Shown: positions 48,142 through 57,399 of the stretch, in pieces
Position numbering within the stretch: the first letter of the stretch is position 1
How the letters are laid out: each line of letters starts with the position of its first letter
Origin: Rossellomorea aquimaris
GTDB taxonomy: Bacteria; Bacillota; Bacilli; Bacillales; Bacillaceae_B
DNA length: 64,000 bases
Assembly: GCF_001877785.1 (NCBI RefSeq)
Contig: NZ_MINN01000074.1
Coordinates: 496,001 to 560,000 of the forward strand
Direction: 5' to 3'
The notes under the pieces: generated by a model
What the model was told of the DNA's origin: nothing
Seen by the model: only the letters and a program-made list of their open reading frames with translations
The model's database searches: none
Program-made: the position numbers and the translations under genes

Positions 48142-49296
48142 ATGATTACTCCACATGGAGGCACTCTCATTGACTCGGTGGCAGAAGGAGAGGAAAGAAC
48201 AAAGTTATTGGACAAAGCAAAGTCTTTTTTTCCTATCAATCTTGATTCATGGAGCATTTCTGACCTTGTACTGATTTCCATCGGTGCTTTCAGTCCACTT
48301 AAAGGGTTCATGAATCAGAAAGATTATTTGCAGGTGTTGAAAGAGATGCGGCTGAGCAGCGGGGAAATATGGAGTCTGCCTATTACCTTATCTGTTTCAA
48401 AGGATATAAAAGATCAGTTATCCATTGGACAAGCAATCTCATTAAAAGGAGAAAACGATGTCATCTATGGGGTCATGGAAATTGAGGAAATCTATGAATA
48501 CAGTAAAAAAGCAGAAGCATTATTTGTGTATAAAACAACCGACCCCAATCACCCGGGTGTTAAAAAAGCATTTGAAAAAGAGGACTATTATTTGGCAGGA
48601 CCAGTGACATTGCTAAACAAGCCTGAAGATATTTTCACCAGTGATTTTCAAACCCCTCAGCAATTAAGAAAGACCTTTCAATCACTGGGATGGAAGACAA
48701 TCGCAGCGTTTCAAACACGAAACCCTATTCACCGCGCTCATGAATACCTTCAGAAAACTGCACTTGAAAACGTAGACGGCCTGCTTATCCACCCCCTTGT
48801 CGGAAATACAAAAGCGGACGATGTACCTGCAGATATCAGGATGAAAAGCTATAAAGTCCTGATGGAGAATTACTATCCATCTGAAAGGGTCCTTTTATCT
48901 GTTTTCCCAGCTGCCATGAGATATGCCGGTCCACGGGAAGCCGTTTTTCACAGCATAGTCAGGAAAAACTTCGGGTGCACCCACTTCATAGTAGGCAGGG
49001 ACCATGCCGGAGTCGGTAATTACTATGGAACCTATGATGCACAAAAAATCTTTGATCAATTTTTAAAAGAAGATCTTGAGATAGAAATACTGAAGTTTGA
49101 ACATGCTTTCTTTTGTATTAAGTGTTCTTCTATGGCTACTTCTAAAACTTGTCCACACGGAAAGGATATGCACATTCATCTGAGTGGTACCAAGGTTCGA
49201 TCCATGTTAAAAGATGGTCAAGTACCTCCGAAAGAATTCTCAAGACCGGAAGTGATCGAAGTGCTGATGAAGGAAATGAAAAAAGGCAATTCATAA
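48142..49296 (+). CDS. sat: ATP sulfurylase (sulfate adenylyltransferase)
   Basis: A 384-residue homo-oligomeric-type ATP sulfurylase that makes APS from sulfate and ATP. The active-site motif QTRNPIHRAHEY (near residue 195) and the region with GRDHAGVGNYYG are intact. Four Cys/His residues in CIKCSSMATSKTCPHGKD form the zinc-like site common in bacterial Sat. The ATG at 48142 has AAAGGAG upstream; a TTG 33 bp earlier is less likely. It leads a unit with a permease, cysC, cysQ and a glycosyltransferase. There is no cysH or cysI/J, so APS is probably made for sulfation rather than reduction. Confidence 0.95.
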   Translation: MITPHGGTLIDSVAEGEERTKLLDKAKSFFPINLDSWSISDLVLISIGAFSPLKGFMNQKDYLQVLKEMRLSSGEIWSLPITLSVSKDIKDQLSIGQAISLKGENDVIYGVMEIEEIYEYSKKAEALFVYKTTDPNHPGVKKAFEKEDYYLAGPVTLLNKPEDIFTSDFQTPQQLRKTFQSLGWKTIAAFQTRNPIHRAHEYLQKTALENVDGLLIHPLVGNTKADDVPADIRMKSYKVLMENYYPSERVLLSVFPAAMRYAGPREAVFHSIVRKNFGCTHFIVGRDHAGVGNYYGTYDAQKIFDQFLKEDLEIEILKFEHAFFCIKCSSMATSKTCPHGKDMHIHLSGTKVRSMLKDGQVPPKEFSRPEVIEVLMKEMKKGNS

Positions 49297-49320
49297 GGGT
49301 AAACAGAGGGAGTTATCAAC

Positions 49321-51081
49321 ATGTTTGAATTTTATTTTACAGGTGCTGTTCTGTTATTGATGATGTCCTTGTTGACACTGGAAATCGCAAAACCAGAAAT
49401 CATCATCCCTTCGACCCTTATGGTATTCGTAATGTCCGGAATCATTTCAGTTAAGGAAGCGGTTAGTGGATTCTCAAATGAAGGAATGCTTACAATTGGC
49501 CTACTGTTTATCATAGCTGGAACAATCCAAAAAAGCGGTATTGTCGATAAGCTTTTTCAAAGCCTGTTAAAGCGTTCATTCTCTACTAAAAAAGCATTGA
49601 TTCGGCTCCTCCCCCCTATATCCCTGCTGTCAGCGTTTATCAACAATACACCGATTGTCATTGCTTTTACTCCAATCATTAAAAAATGGTGTGAAGATCA
49701 TAACCTGTCACCTTCCAAATTCCTTATTCCTTTATCTTATGCAACTATTCTGGGAGGGATGATTACCCTTATCGGCACATCCACCAACCTAGTCGTACAT
49801 GGACTTCTTCTCGAGAATGGCCAAAAAGGATTTGCGTTTTTCGAGCTTGCCAAGGTCGGAATCCCCATCACAGTAATTGGCTTGTTTTATCTAATTTTTT
49901 TAGCGCCCTACCTATTGCCGGACAGAATGCCTAAATCCTTGAAGGAAGTGAACTCCCTTAGAGAATTTACAGGCGAAGCGATGATCACTAAAGATTTTCC
50001 ACATCTCGAAAAAACAATCAGGGAAGCCAAATTGAGGAATTTAAAAGGTCTTTTCCTTGTAAGCATCATAAGAAACGGTGAACCAATTGCCCCGGTATCA
50101 AATAGTTCTACCCTTTTGGAAGGCGATCGTTTGATTTTTACAGGAGACATTACAACTTTCGCGGATCTTCAGCAAAATAGAGGGTTGGAACTCCAGAGTT
50201 CCATAGGAGAAGATTTTCCGAAGAAACATAAGCTAGTGGAAGTTGTAATTTCGCATCATTCTCCCCTCCTTCATAAAAAGATCAAGGAAACCAATTTCCG
50301 GAGCAGGTATGATGCAGCGGTCATTGCCGTTCACAGACAGAATCATCGGTTGAAAACGAAAATAGGCGATACTATTTTAAAGCCTGGGGATATTTTATTA
50401 TTGGTAGCCGGACAGGACTTCAGCAAAAGAACAGACTCAAATGACTTCTATTTTACATCTGAACACTCAAGAATCATCAATTCACTAAATGACGGACGAA
50501 CAGGCTTGTATGCCGTAATACTGCTGGGATTGATGATTTCACTGGTCACATTAGGCATTTTTCCAATGGTGTCTGCAATGGCTGTTACAGCTATCATCCT
50601 TACACTCTTTAAAATGGTCAACCCCAAGGAAATAAAAGACTTCATTCAATGGGACGTACTGCTTATCATTGCATGTTCGTTTGGGATCGGTTATGCATTG
50701 ACCAATTCGGGAGTAGCATCCTTCATAGCTGATCTTCTTATCAAATCCACCGCTCCAATCGGTGTGTTAGCGATCATTATATGTGTGTACCTGCTTACGA
50801 ATATTTTTACAGAGATGATGACGAACAGTGCCGCCGCTGTCTTGATGTTCCCCATTGTGATGGAAGTTGCAACAACTATGAGTGTTTCGCCTTCAGCATT
50901 GGCGGTTGCTGTAGCAATTGCTGCCTCGGCAAGCTTTGCAACCCCGATCGGATACCAGACTAACCTTATCGTTTATGGCCCCGGTGGTTACAGATTCATT
51001 GACTTCTTAAAAGCGGGGCTCCCCTTAAGCTTTCTGACAATGATTACTACTTCAATACTCATCTATTTCTTCTGGATGTAA
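49321..51081 (+). CDS. SLC13/DASS family permease with TrkA-C domains, probable sulfate transporter
   Basis: A 586-residue transporter of the SLC13 (DASS, SAC1-like) group: about five N-terminal helices, a cytoplasmic insert with two RCK-C/TrkA-C domains (about residues 205-380, including LRNLKGLFLVSIIRNGEPI and YDAAVIAVHRQNHRLK), then C-terminal helices. The family signatures INNTPIVIAFTPI and MTNSAAAVLMFPI lie in the two halves. With sat 24 bp upstream and cysC 17 bp downstream, sulfate is the likely substrate. Relatives with this domain order include the algal SAC1/SLT sulfate-acquisition proteins. Confidence 0.88.
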   Translation: MFEFYFTGAVLLLMMSLLTLEIAKPEIIIPSTLMVFVMSGIISVKEAVSGFSNEGMLTIGLLFIIAGTIQKSGIVDKLFQSLLKRSFSTKKALIRLLPPISLLSAFINNTPIVIAFTPIIKKWCEDHNLSPSKFLIPLSYATILGGMITLIGTSTNLVVHGLLLENGQKGFAFFELAKVGIPITVIGLFYLIFLAPYLLPDRMPKSLKEVNSLREFTGEAMITKDFPHLEKTIREAKLRNLKGLFLVSIIRNGEPIAPVSNSSTLLEGDRLIFTGDITTFADLQQNRGLELQSSIGEDFPKKHKLVEVVISHHSPLLHKKIKETNFRSRYDAAVIAVHRQNHRLKTKIGDTILKPGDILLLVAGQDFSKRTDSNDFYFTSEHSRIINSLNDGRTGLYAVILLGLMISLVTLGIFPMVSAMAVTAIILTLFKMVNPKEIKDFIQWDVLLIIACSFGIGYALTNSGVASFIADLLIKSTAPIGVLAIIICVYLLTNIFTEMMTNSAAAVLMFPIVMEVATTMSVSPSALAVAVAIAASASFATPIGYQTNLIVYGPGGYRFIDFLKAGLPLSFLTMITTSILIYFFWM

Positions 51082-51098
51082 ACGAGTAAGGAGGTGAA

Positions 51099-51698
51099 AT
51101 GGTGAGTGAAAAAAATATCGTCTGGCATGAAGGAAAAGTGACTAAACTGCACAGACAAAATATGAATCGGCATAAGAGTGCGATCCTTTGGTTCACCGGA
51201 TTATCCGGTTCCGGCAAATCAACCCTATCAGTAGAACTTGAAAAATCATTATACGAAATGGGGATTAAAACGTTTCGGCTTGATGGTGATAATATTCGTC
51301 ACGGCTTGAACAGTGACCTGGGTTTTGCAGAGAAAGACCGAAACGAAAATATCAGGAGGATCGGAGAAGTATCAAAATTAATGGTAGAAGCTGGACTAAT
51401 GACGCTGACAGCCTTTATTTCCCCCTACAAAAAGGACAGGGAGTTCGTCAGGTCCTTGATGGAAGGGGGAGAATTCATTGAAATATACGTTCATGCCAGT
51501 GTTGAAGAATGTGAAAACAGGGACCCAAAAGGTCTTTATAAAAAAGCAAGGGCTGGTAAGATTAATGGGTTTACGGGGATAGATTCTCCTTATGAAATGC
51601 CTGTTGAACCTGAACTGATCATTAATACAGAAGTAATGACAATCAATGAATCTGTCCTGAAAATCATTAGCTATCTAAAAGAGCATCACTATATGTAA
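51099..51698 (+). CDS. cysC: Adenylylsulfate (APS) kinase
   Basis: A 199-residue APS kinase that phosphorylates APS to PAPS. P-loop GLSGSGKST lies near residue 37. The conserved [16 protein letters not shown] binds APS, followed by the mobile-lid [11 protein letters not shown] and the lid residues [17 protein letters not shown]. An AAGGAGGTG SD allows either ATG 51099 or GTG 51102 as start. Its place between the permease and cysQ makes a PAPS supply module. Confidence 0.95.
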   Translation: MVSEKNIVWHEGKVTKLHRQNMNRHKSAILWFTGLSGSGKSTLSVELEKSLYEMGIKTFRLDGDNIRHGLNSDLGFAEKDRNENIRRIGEVSKLMVEAGLMTLTAFISPYKKDREFVRSLMEGGEFIEIYVHASVEECENRDPKGLYKKARAGKINGFTGIDSPYEMPVEPELIINTEVMTINESVLKIISYLKEHHYM

Positions 51699-51701
51699 TG
51701 T

Positions 51702-51735
51702 AAATGTAGATTCCTCGTATTTGAGGATTCTACAT
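51702..51735. terminator. Hairpin between cysC and cysQ
   Basis: A 14- to 15-bp stem (AAATGTAGATTCCTC with GAGGATTCTACATTT, one mismatch) in a 76-bp gap. The following sequence is T-rich but not a clean run, so it may be a partial terminator or mRNA-stabilising hairpin within the operon. Confidence 0.6.
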
Positions 51736-51774
51736 TTATTTACTTTTATTAAATTCATTTGAAGAGGTGAAAAA

Positions 51775-52542
51775 ATGCTGGATAAAGTGAAAGAAATAGC
51801 TGTATTGGCCGGGAAACAAATAATGACTGTTTACAAGAAGGATTTCCAGATAGATTACAAGGATGATGAATCACCATTGACAACCGCAGATCACCTTTCG
51901 CATGAGCTGATTCAAAATGAACTGAATAAGAGGTGGCCTCATATACCCGTTCTTAGTGAAGAAGGTTCAGCAATACCTATACAAGAGAGGGCTTCCTGGG
52001 AGATGTTCTGGCTGATCGATCCGTTGGATGGAACAAAGGAATTCATTAAAAGGAATGATGAATTTACTGTAAACATCGCCCTGATACGAAACGGAAAACC
52101 TGTTCTTGGTGTCATTTATGCCCCCGCATTGGATCTGCTTTATTTCGGGAAAGAAAAAGATGGGGCATATAAACAGTCGGCAGCAAGTAAATGCACCAGT
52201 GATCCGGTACGGCTATATGCTGATCGGTTGGGAAGTCAAAAAAAAGTGGTTGTCAGCCGCTCCCATATGTCTAAAGATACAAGAGCTTATCTAAAAGAGC
52301 TGGAAAAGAAAGAAGGAGATCTGCAATTTATTTCAATTGGAAGTTCTTTGAAATTTTGTCTTGTTGCTGAAGGTTCTGCCCACTATTATCCCCGACTTGC
52401 TCCAACGATGGAATGGGATACCGGGGCCGGACAGTGCATAGCAGAGGAAGCAGGCTGCCTGGTTTTTCAATATCAGACTTCAGCCCCTCTCATTTATAAT
52501 AAAGAAGTACTTACAAACCCGTGGTTCATATGCTCAATCTAG
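51775..52542 (+). CDS. cysQ: 3'(2'),5'-bisphosphate nucleotidase CysQ (PAP phosphatase)
   Basis: A 255-residue member of the inositol monophosphatase superfamily. Metal-binding motifs are PLTTADHLSH, the glutamate in VLSEEGS, DPLDGTKEFI (near residue 82) and the C-terminal PTMEWDTGAGQCI. CysQ hydrolyses PAP, the by-product left when sulfotransferases use PAPS and an inhibitor of them. Its linkage to sat and cysC, and to two sulfotransferases on the facing strand, is strong context evidence. SD GAGGTG with good spacing. Confidence 0.94.
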   Translation: MLDKVKEIAVLAGKQIMTVYKKDFQIDYKDDESPLTTADHLSHELIQNELNKRWPHIPVLSEEGSAIPIQERASWEMFWLIDPLDGTKEFIKRNDEFTVNIALIRNGKPVLGVIYAPALDLLYFGKEKDGAYKQSAASKCTSDPVRLYADRLGSQKKVVVSRSHMSKDTRAYLKELEKKEGDLQFISIGSSLKFCLVAEGSAHYYPRLAPTMEWDTGAGQCIAEEAGCLVFQYQTSAPLIYNKEVLTNPWFICSI

Positions 52543-52614
52543 ATATGCGGATTGCAGAAAAGGTGGCAGCATCACGCTGTAAAGCATTTTTGCATATGCT
52601 GGAAGGAGCACTCT

Positions 52615-53520
52615 ATGCATACAAAAGGGGCGAAGACCATGGTAAAACACCAGCCTAAAGTATCGGTGATATTCCCGATACGCAATGAAGGCAAGAATGT
52701 AAAGATGACGCTTGATTCATTGTTTTCCGTTCAGACCAACCTTGATCTGGAAGCAATCTTGGTGGATGACGGCTCAACTGATGGTTGTTGTGATTTTCTT
52801 TCCACTTATCAGAATAAACTAAGAGTCAAATATATCAGTACACAAGGGCTGGGACCCGCAAAAGCCAGGAACGTTGGTGCCTCAAGATCAAAGCATCCTT
52901 ATTTGGCTTTCTGTGATGCTCACATGACGTTTGAAGACTTCTGGCTCGACCGACTGGTGTTTTTTTTGACCTCCGGTTATTCGGATGCTGTCTGTCCTGC
53001 GATCGGATCTATAGATGATCCAAAAGTTATCGGTTACGGTCAATCTTTAACACCTTCCTTAAAGATAAAATGGAACCAGAAACGTAAAGCCTTATTTGAA
53101 ACTGCCATCCTCCCAGGCGCATGTATCGTAACTTCAAGGAAGGCATTCGAAGATATCGGAGGCTTTGAAGATGGCTTTTCATCCTGGGGGTTCGAAGATG
53201 TAGAGTTGTCTATAAAATTTTGGTTGTTCGGATACAGATGCCACTGCGAACCTAACGTAACGGTCCTTCATCTGTTCAGGGCTGCCCACCCATATAAGGT
53301 GAATTATGAAGGCATATACTATAATCTCATCAGAATGGCTTATCTTCATTTTGACGAAGCCAGAATAAGAAAAGCCAAATCCCTTGTCATTCACGGATCA
53401 CATTCTAAAATCGAAAAAAAAGTACTCGCTGATGGAGTACTTGAAAAACGGGCGCGTTACAGTCGAAGGCGGCAGCGGCAGGTCGATGACTTATTCAGGA
53501 AATTCAGTATCTATTTCTAA
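52615..53520 (+). CDS. Family 2/27-like glycosyltransferase
   Basis: A 301-residue GT-A glycosyltransferase. The nucleotide-sugar fold starts with KVSVIFPIRNEGKNV and VDDGSTDG. The metal motif is CDAHM, a DxH form. WGFEDVELSIKFWLFG and HLFR then follow. DxH plus WGxE(N/D)xExS plus HxFR is the pattern of polypeptide GalNAc-transferases (GT27), so a HexNAc donor is plausible. It lacks a lectin domain and a membrane anchor. The ATG at 52615 has AAGGAG 6 bp upstream; the frame continues upstream without an SD. It is the last gene of the sat unit, 72 bp after cysQ. Confidence 0.85.
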   Translation: MHTKGAKTMVKHQPKVSVIFPIRNEGKNVKMTLDSLFSVQTNLDLEAILVDDGSTDGCCDFLSTYQNKLRVKYISTQGLGPAKARNVGASRSKHPYLAFCDAHMTFEDFWLDRLVFFLTSGYSDAVCPAIGSIDDPKVIGYGQSLTPSLKIKWNQKRKALFETAILPGACIVTSRKAFEDIGGFEDGFSSWGFEDVELSIKFWLFGYRCHCEPNVTVLHLFRAAHPYKVNYEGIYYNLIRMAYLHFDEARIRKAKSLVIHGSHSKIEKKVLADGVLEKRARYSRRRQRQVDDLFRKFSIYF

Positions 53521-53529
53521 TTTGACGAG

Positions 53530-53569
53530 ACATCTCAATGCAAATTCTATTTTGTATGGAGATGTTTTT
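53530..53569 (+). terminator. Terminator of the sat operon
   Basis: The stem ACATCTC/GAGATGT, extended by ATGCAAA/TTTGTAT, is followed by TTTTTAG on the plus strand, between convergent operons. Confidence 0.75.
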
Positions 53570-54437
53570 AGTTTCCATTTAAATACTGGATGATGTCCTT
53601 TATACTAGTTTCGAAGGGGATAGTCTGACGCCAGCCAAGGTTTTGTATGTTCGTAATATCCAGACGCGTTGTTTTGATTCTGCTGAATTGATCAGCAGTA
53701 ATTGTAACATTTGATCCGATAATCGTCTTGATTGTCTTTGCTGCTTCCAGCAGTGTTTTGTACTTACCAGAAGCAATTACATATGTTTGATCCTTGACTC
53801 CATCAACTAATATCATTTCATAAGCACTCACTACATCTCTGACATCTATAAAATCTCTTCTGTCCAATAAATTTATAAAATGAAAGGACTCGTTATCTTC
53901 CAGGCATTTCTTTGCAAACATGGAGCATATTCCGTTAGAAGGTCCAGGTCCAATCATGTTTGAGGATTTTGCAATCCTGACATCCAATCCATATAAATCT
54001 TTCCAGCAAACAGCCGTCAAGGACTGCATATACTTTGAAAGCCCATACGGGTGCTGAGGGACAGAATCGCTGCATGGATTGTATTCCAAAATAGAACCGG
54101 CTACAAGTATGACAGCCTTTGGATTATGCCTCCTCAATGCTTCAAGAAGATTTAATGTTCCAATCACATTTGTTGTAATCGTATTTAAGGGAAAGTCCCA
54201 TGAAATACCTGTGTGATTCTGGGCGGCCAAATGAAGAATCATATCCGGTTGAAAGTCTTGTATAACTCTTTCCACTTCTTCGGCTATAGTCAAATCAACC
54301 TTGAGCTGGCTTACCCCGCTTATAGAAGCTGCCGGCCTGCGCACAATGCCGATCACTTCATATCCTTTCTCAAGGAAATGCCTGCACGAATGCATTCCGG
54401 CAAATCCGGCAGCTCCTGTTATCAGGATTTTCTTCAA
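53568..54437 (-). CDS. NAD-dependent epimerase/dehydratase family (extended SDR)
   Basis: A 289-residue extended SDR. The N-terminal NAD(P) site is ITGAAGFAGMH; HLAAQNHTGISW and the catalytic pair YGLSK (YxxxK near residue 142) follow. The C-terminal half resembles GDP-mannose 4,6-dehydratase / GDP-6-deoxy-mannose reductase relatives (RDFIDVRDVVSAYEMIL). The substrate is unknown; a nucleotide sugar modified by the upstream enzymes is likely. It begins at TTG, overlapping the previous stop codon in a TTGA junction, and is the last gene of the ten-gene operon. Confidence 0.83.
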   Translation of the reverse strand: MKKILITGAAGFAGMHSCRHFLEKGYEVIGIVRRPAASISGVSQLKVDLTIAEEVERVIQDFQPDMILHLAAQNHTGISWDFPLNTITTNVIGTLNLLEALRRHNPKAVILVAGSILEYNPCSDSVPQHPYGLSKYMQSLTAVCWKDLYGLDVRIAKSSNMIGPGPSNGICSMFAKKCLEDNESFHFINLLDRRDFIDVRDVVSAYEMILVDGVKDQTYVIASGKYKTLLEAAKTIKTIIGSNVTITADQFSRIKTTRLDITNIQNLGWRQTIPFETSIKDIIQYLNGN

Positions 54438-55255
54438 GGCTTATTCATCCAATCGCTCAGTTCCTGAAGCATCTCGCGGTAGCTTTTAACAGGGTAATAG
54501 TAATCTTTCCGGGTGTGGATGAGGGTCCGGTCATGAACAGGTTCTTTTACTCCAACGATATTCACATTTTTTTTGCCGAAGATTTCTTTGAAGAGGAGTA
54601 GCAGATGGTATTTAGATATCTTCTCTTTGGCGCATAATTGGTATAGCCCTGATACATCTTCAGCGATCATCTGGTCGATCGCTTTTGCAAGTTCCAATGT
54701 GGTGACCCCGTTCCAGAAGACGTTTTCATACCCTTTTATCTCACCTTCTTGTTTAGTAAACCAGTGAAGGAGACCGATGCCATTTTGTTTAAGTTCAGGT
54801 CCTATAATGGAGGTCCTCACTGTCAAATGTGGAGCACTCACTACTTCGCCCAGTGATTTGGTTTTCGAATATGCATTCGTCCCATCCTTCTCATCGTTCT
54901 CTGTATAGCTTCCTCTCTCTCCCGAAAATACACAATCCGTACTTATATGAATCAGCTTACCACCGTAAATGTCCAGCGTTTCTGCCAATACGTGAGGAAG
55001 CAGGCTGTTCACCACAATAGCTTCATGTATGTTTTTTTCTGCATTCTCGTTTAAGATTCCTACAGCATTTATTAAAACTTGCGGCCGTTCTGAAAGCACC
55101 AGCTCCTTTACCTTATCAAGGTCGGTAACATCAAGCCCAATCCCATCTCCAACCGGTTTCCTCAGAGTATACTTTACGTGGTGGTTCCTTTCCATCAAAT
55201 GATCGACAAGAACATGACCGGCCATGCCATGCCCCCCTAAAATAAGAATCTTCAA
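54434..55255 (-). CDS. RmlD-like nucleotide-sugar 4-keto reductase
   Basis: A 273-residue sugar-nucleotide reductase of the RmlD (dTDP-4-dehydrorhamnose reductase) group: LILGGHGMAGHVLVDHL, LINAVGI, HISTDCVFSGERGSY and the catalytic NAYSKTK. It lacks the C-terminal cupin-like domain of CapF/WbjC, the usual reductase of the UDP-L-FucNAc pathway. With a CapE-type dehydratase and a UDP-HexNAc 2-epimerase it should reduce UDP-2-acetamido-4-keto-6-deoxyhexose, probably to the L-rhamno form as in L-QuiNAc pathways. The start is TTG with AAGGAGGG, overlapping the upstream stop by 4 bp. Confidence 0.85.
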   Translation of the reverse strand: MKILILGGHGMAGHVLVDHLMERNHHVKYTLRKPVGDGIGLDVTDLDKVKELVLSERPQVLINAVGILNENAEKNIHEAIVVNSLLPHVLAETLDIYGGKLIHISTDCVFSGERGSYTENDEKDGTNAYSKTKSLGEVVSAPHLTVRTSIIGPELKQNGIGLLHWFTKQEGEIKGYENVFWNGVTTLELAKAIDQMIAEDVSGLYQLCAKEKISKYHLLLLFKEIFGKKNVNIVGVKEPVHDRTLIHTRKDYYYPVKSYREMLQELSDWMNKP

Positions 55256-56244
55256 TCCAGAAACCCTCCTTCTTCCAACATGCTTCTGATTTCGTGGTAA
55301 TCTATGATGTTATCGCTGGAAGAATAGGTGTCAAGGTCTACCTTTGGGTGATCTTTATAATACTCTGCGAGGCCTTGGATGGGGATAGTGGGAAGAATGA
55401 CGAAGTATTCATTATCATAAACGATGGTGTTATGACTCTCGAATTCTGTCAATAGTAGCTCGTGAAGTTTTTCCCCCGGACGTATACCCGCTTCCTCTAC
55501 AATCACTTCTTTATCTGGAGAATAGACATCTATCAGGACTTGGGCAAGATCGAGAATTTTACAGGTCGGCATTTTCATAACGAATATCTCACCGCCATGG
55601 CTCTCATATGTTGCTTTAAATAATAATTTGATGGCATCCTTTATTGTTAAAAAGAATCTTGTCATTTTCTTATCGGTAATTCCAATTTTTCCTTTATTCA
55701 TTATTCCATGCTTGAATACATGAATAACGCTTCCGTTTGTCCCAAGAACATTTCCTCCGCGGACACAAACAAATTTTGTTTTATCGGTCAGTACGTTTGC
55801 ATTGATAATAAGCTTTTCACCCATCGCCTTTGTAAAACCATAAAAATTGGATGGGTTAGCCGCCTTATCAGTGGAAATATTTATCACCTTTTCAACTTCA
55901 TTCTCAATGGCAGCTTCAATGACATTCTGCGTACCGATCACATTCGTTTTTAATGCTTCCAGTGGTTGGAACTCACAAACCGGAACATGTTTTAACGCAG
56001 CGAGATGAAATACATAATGGACATTTTCACAAGCTTCCATCACCGCTTCTTTATCCCTCACATCTCCAATAACAAATGTGAGCCTGGGATCATTCTCGAA
56101 TTTTTGTTTCATCAGCACCTGGCTGGTTTCATTTCTGGAGTAAATACGAATTTCTTTTGGTTTTTTTTCAAGCAGCTGAGATACCAGTTCGTTTCCCCAT
56201 GAACCTGTCCCGCCTGTAACTAGAATCGTTTTGTTAGTAAACAA
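55252..56244 (-). CDS. CapE/FnlA-type UDP-GlcNAc 4,6-dehydratase/5-epimerase
   Basis: A 330-residue extended SDR of the polysaccharide biosynthesis family. The NAD site VTGGTGSWGNELV, HLAALKHVPVCE and NISTDKAANPSNFYGFTK are visible. The family's catalytic site has Lys in the TDKA segment and YGFTK as the Tyr-Lys pair. It closely follows CapE, FnlA and WbjB, which turn UDP-GlcNAc into UDP-2-acetamido-2,6-dideoxy-L-hexos-4-uloses. The start is TTG with AGGGGG, overlapping the 2-epimerase gene by 11 bp. It is the first committed step for the deoxy-sugar. Confidence 0.9.
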   Translation of the reverse strand: MFTNKTILVTGGTGSWGNELVSQLLEKKPKEIRIYSRNETSQVLMKQKFENDPRLTFVIGDVRDKEAVMEACENVHYVFHLAALKHVPVCEFQPLEALKTNVIGTQNVIEAAIENEVEKVINISTDKAANPSNFYGFTKAMGEKLIINANVLTDKTKFVCVRGGNVLGTNGSVIHVFKHGIMNKGKIGITDKKMTRFFLTIKDAIKLLFKATYESHGGEIFVMKMPTCKILDLAQVLIDVYSPDKEVIVEEAGIRPGEKLHELLLTEFESHNTIVYDNEYFVILPTIPIQGLAEYYKDHPKVDLDTYSSSDNIIDYHEIRSMLEEGGFLD

Positions 56245-57322
56245 TTTCAGAACCCCCTAAGAGAATATTAATCACTTTATCTGATACATTTTTATCAAGA
56301 TATTCAGCCGGACACACCCAGTCGGCCGGTTTGGAACACATAACTTTTACTCCTGTTTGAATTGCCTTGACATCCAGGCCGGATATCAAATTGCTGCCGC
56401 AATCGATGGTTTCCGGCCTCTCGGTCGTCTTTCTGACTGTGACGGCAGGAACATGGAATATACAGCATTCCTCCTGAACTGTTCCACTGTCTGTTAAAAC
56501 ACAGCGGGCATTTTTTTCAAGTGCAATAAAATCAAAGAAACCAAATGGTTCATGCAATTCGATTAATGGATTTAGTTTAATGGAGCCTGAAATCCTGGAT
56601 CTTGTACGGGGATGGGTGCTGAAGATTATTCTCTTATTGTATTGTACGGCTATATTGTTCAATGCGGTCATAATATGTGTAAGATGAGAAGGATTGTCTA
56701 CGTTTTCTGCCCTGTGGATCGTTGCAAGAAAGTAATCTTTTTCAACGAGATTAAGTTTTCCTAATATTGAACTGGCTTCTATTTGCTGTTCATAATTCAA
56801 TAAAACTTCATAAATCGGATTACCTGTAATAATAATTTTACTGGGTGTCATTCCTTCTTTTAGAAGATTGTTTTTGCTGTATGGTGTGTAAACGAGATTG
56901 AAGGAAGACACTGCATCAATTATTTTTCTATTCTTTTCTTCGGGAACATTCAAGTCGAAACACCTGTTTCCTGCCTCCATATGAACGACTGGTATCATCA
57001 GTCTTTCTGCAAGCACTGCACTCAAGCCGCTATTAGTATCACCAAGTACCAATACTTTGTCAGGTTTCTCTTTTATCAGAATCTTTTCAAGTTCTCGAAA
57101 AAGTGAAGATAATTGTTCTCCCAGGGACTGCTGATTGTTTGAAAGGATGTAATCCGGTTCTCTAATGCCAAGTTCTTTGAAAAAAACACCATTCAATGAA
57201 TGCGTGAAGTTTTGCCCCGTATGGACAATGACATGTTTATCAGCAAGCTGATCGAGTTTTTTCATAATTATACTTAACCTGATTATCTCAGGCCTGGTTC
57301 CAAGTACGGTAACGATTTTCAT
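56234..57322 (-). CDS. UDP-N-acetylglucosamine 2-epimerase family protein
   Basis: A 362-residue GT-B-fold epimerase (WecB, CapG, FnlC and WbvD group). Characteristic segments are VLGTRPEIIRLS, HTGQNFTHSLNGVFF, VLGDTNSGLSA, HMEAGNRCFD, the conserved PEEKNRKIID and TDSGTVQEECC. In combination with the CapE- and RmlD-type enzymes it is the last step, inverting C2 of a UDP-6-deoxy-L-HexNAc, rather than making UDP-ManNAc. The ATG at 57322 has GGAGAGGTG upstream; a GTG 6 bp earlier overlaps the SD. Confidence 0.88.
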   Translation of the reverse strand: MKIVTVLGTRPEIIRLSIIMKKLDQLADKHVIVHTGQNFTHSLNGVFFKELGIREPDYILSNNQQSLGEQLSSLFRELEKILIKEKPDKVLVLGDTNSGLSAVLAERLMIPVVHMEAGNRCFDLNVPEEKNRKIIDAVSSFNLVYTPYSKNNLLKEGMTPSKIIITGNPIYEVLLNYEQQIEASSILGKLNLVEKDYFLATIHRAENVDNPSHLTHIMTALNNIAVQYNKRIIFSTHPRTRSRISGSIKLNPLIELHEPFGFFDFIALEKNARCVLTDSGTVQEECCIFHVPAVTVRKTTERPETIDCGSNLISGLDVKAIQTGVKVMCSKPADWVCPAEYLDKNVSDKVINILLGGSEIVY

Positions 57323-57399
57323 GATCACCTCTCCTTTTCTTCCGGGTCCTATTAACTGGCTTAAAGAATTGAATTCCTGCTCCAGAGGGATGAACCCTA

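Noticed and set aside
48142..51698. Ordinary sulfate assimilation operon
   Set aside because: cysH, sulfite reductase and siroheme genes are all missing, while cysQ and two sulfotransferases are present.
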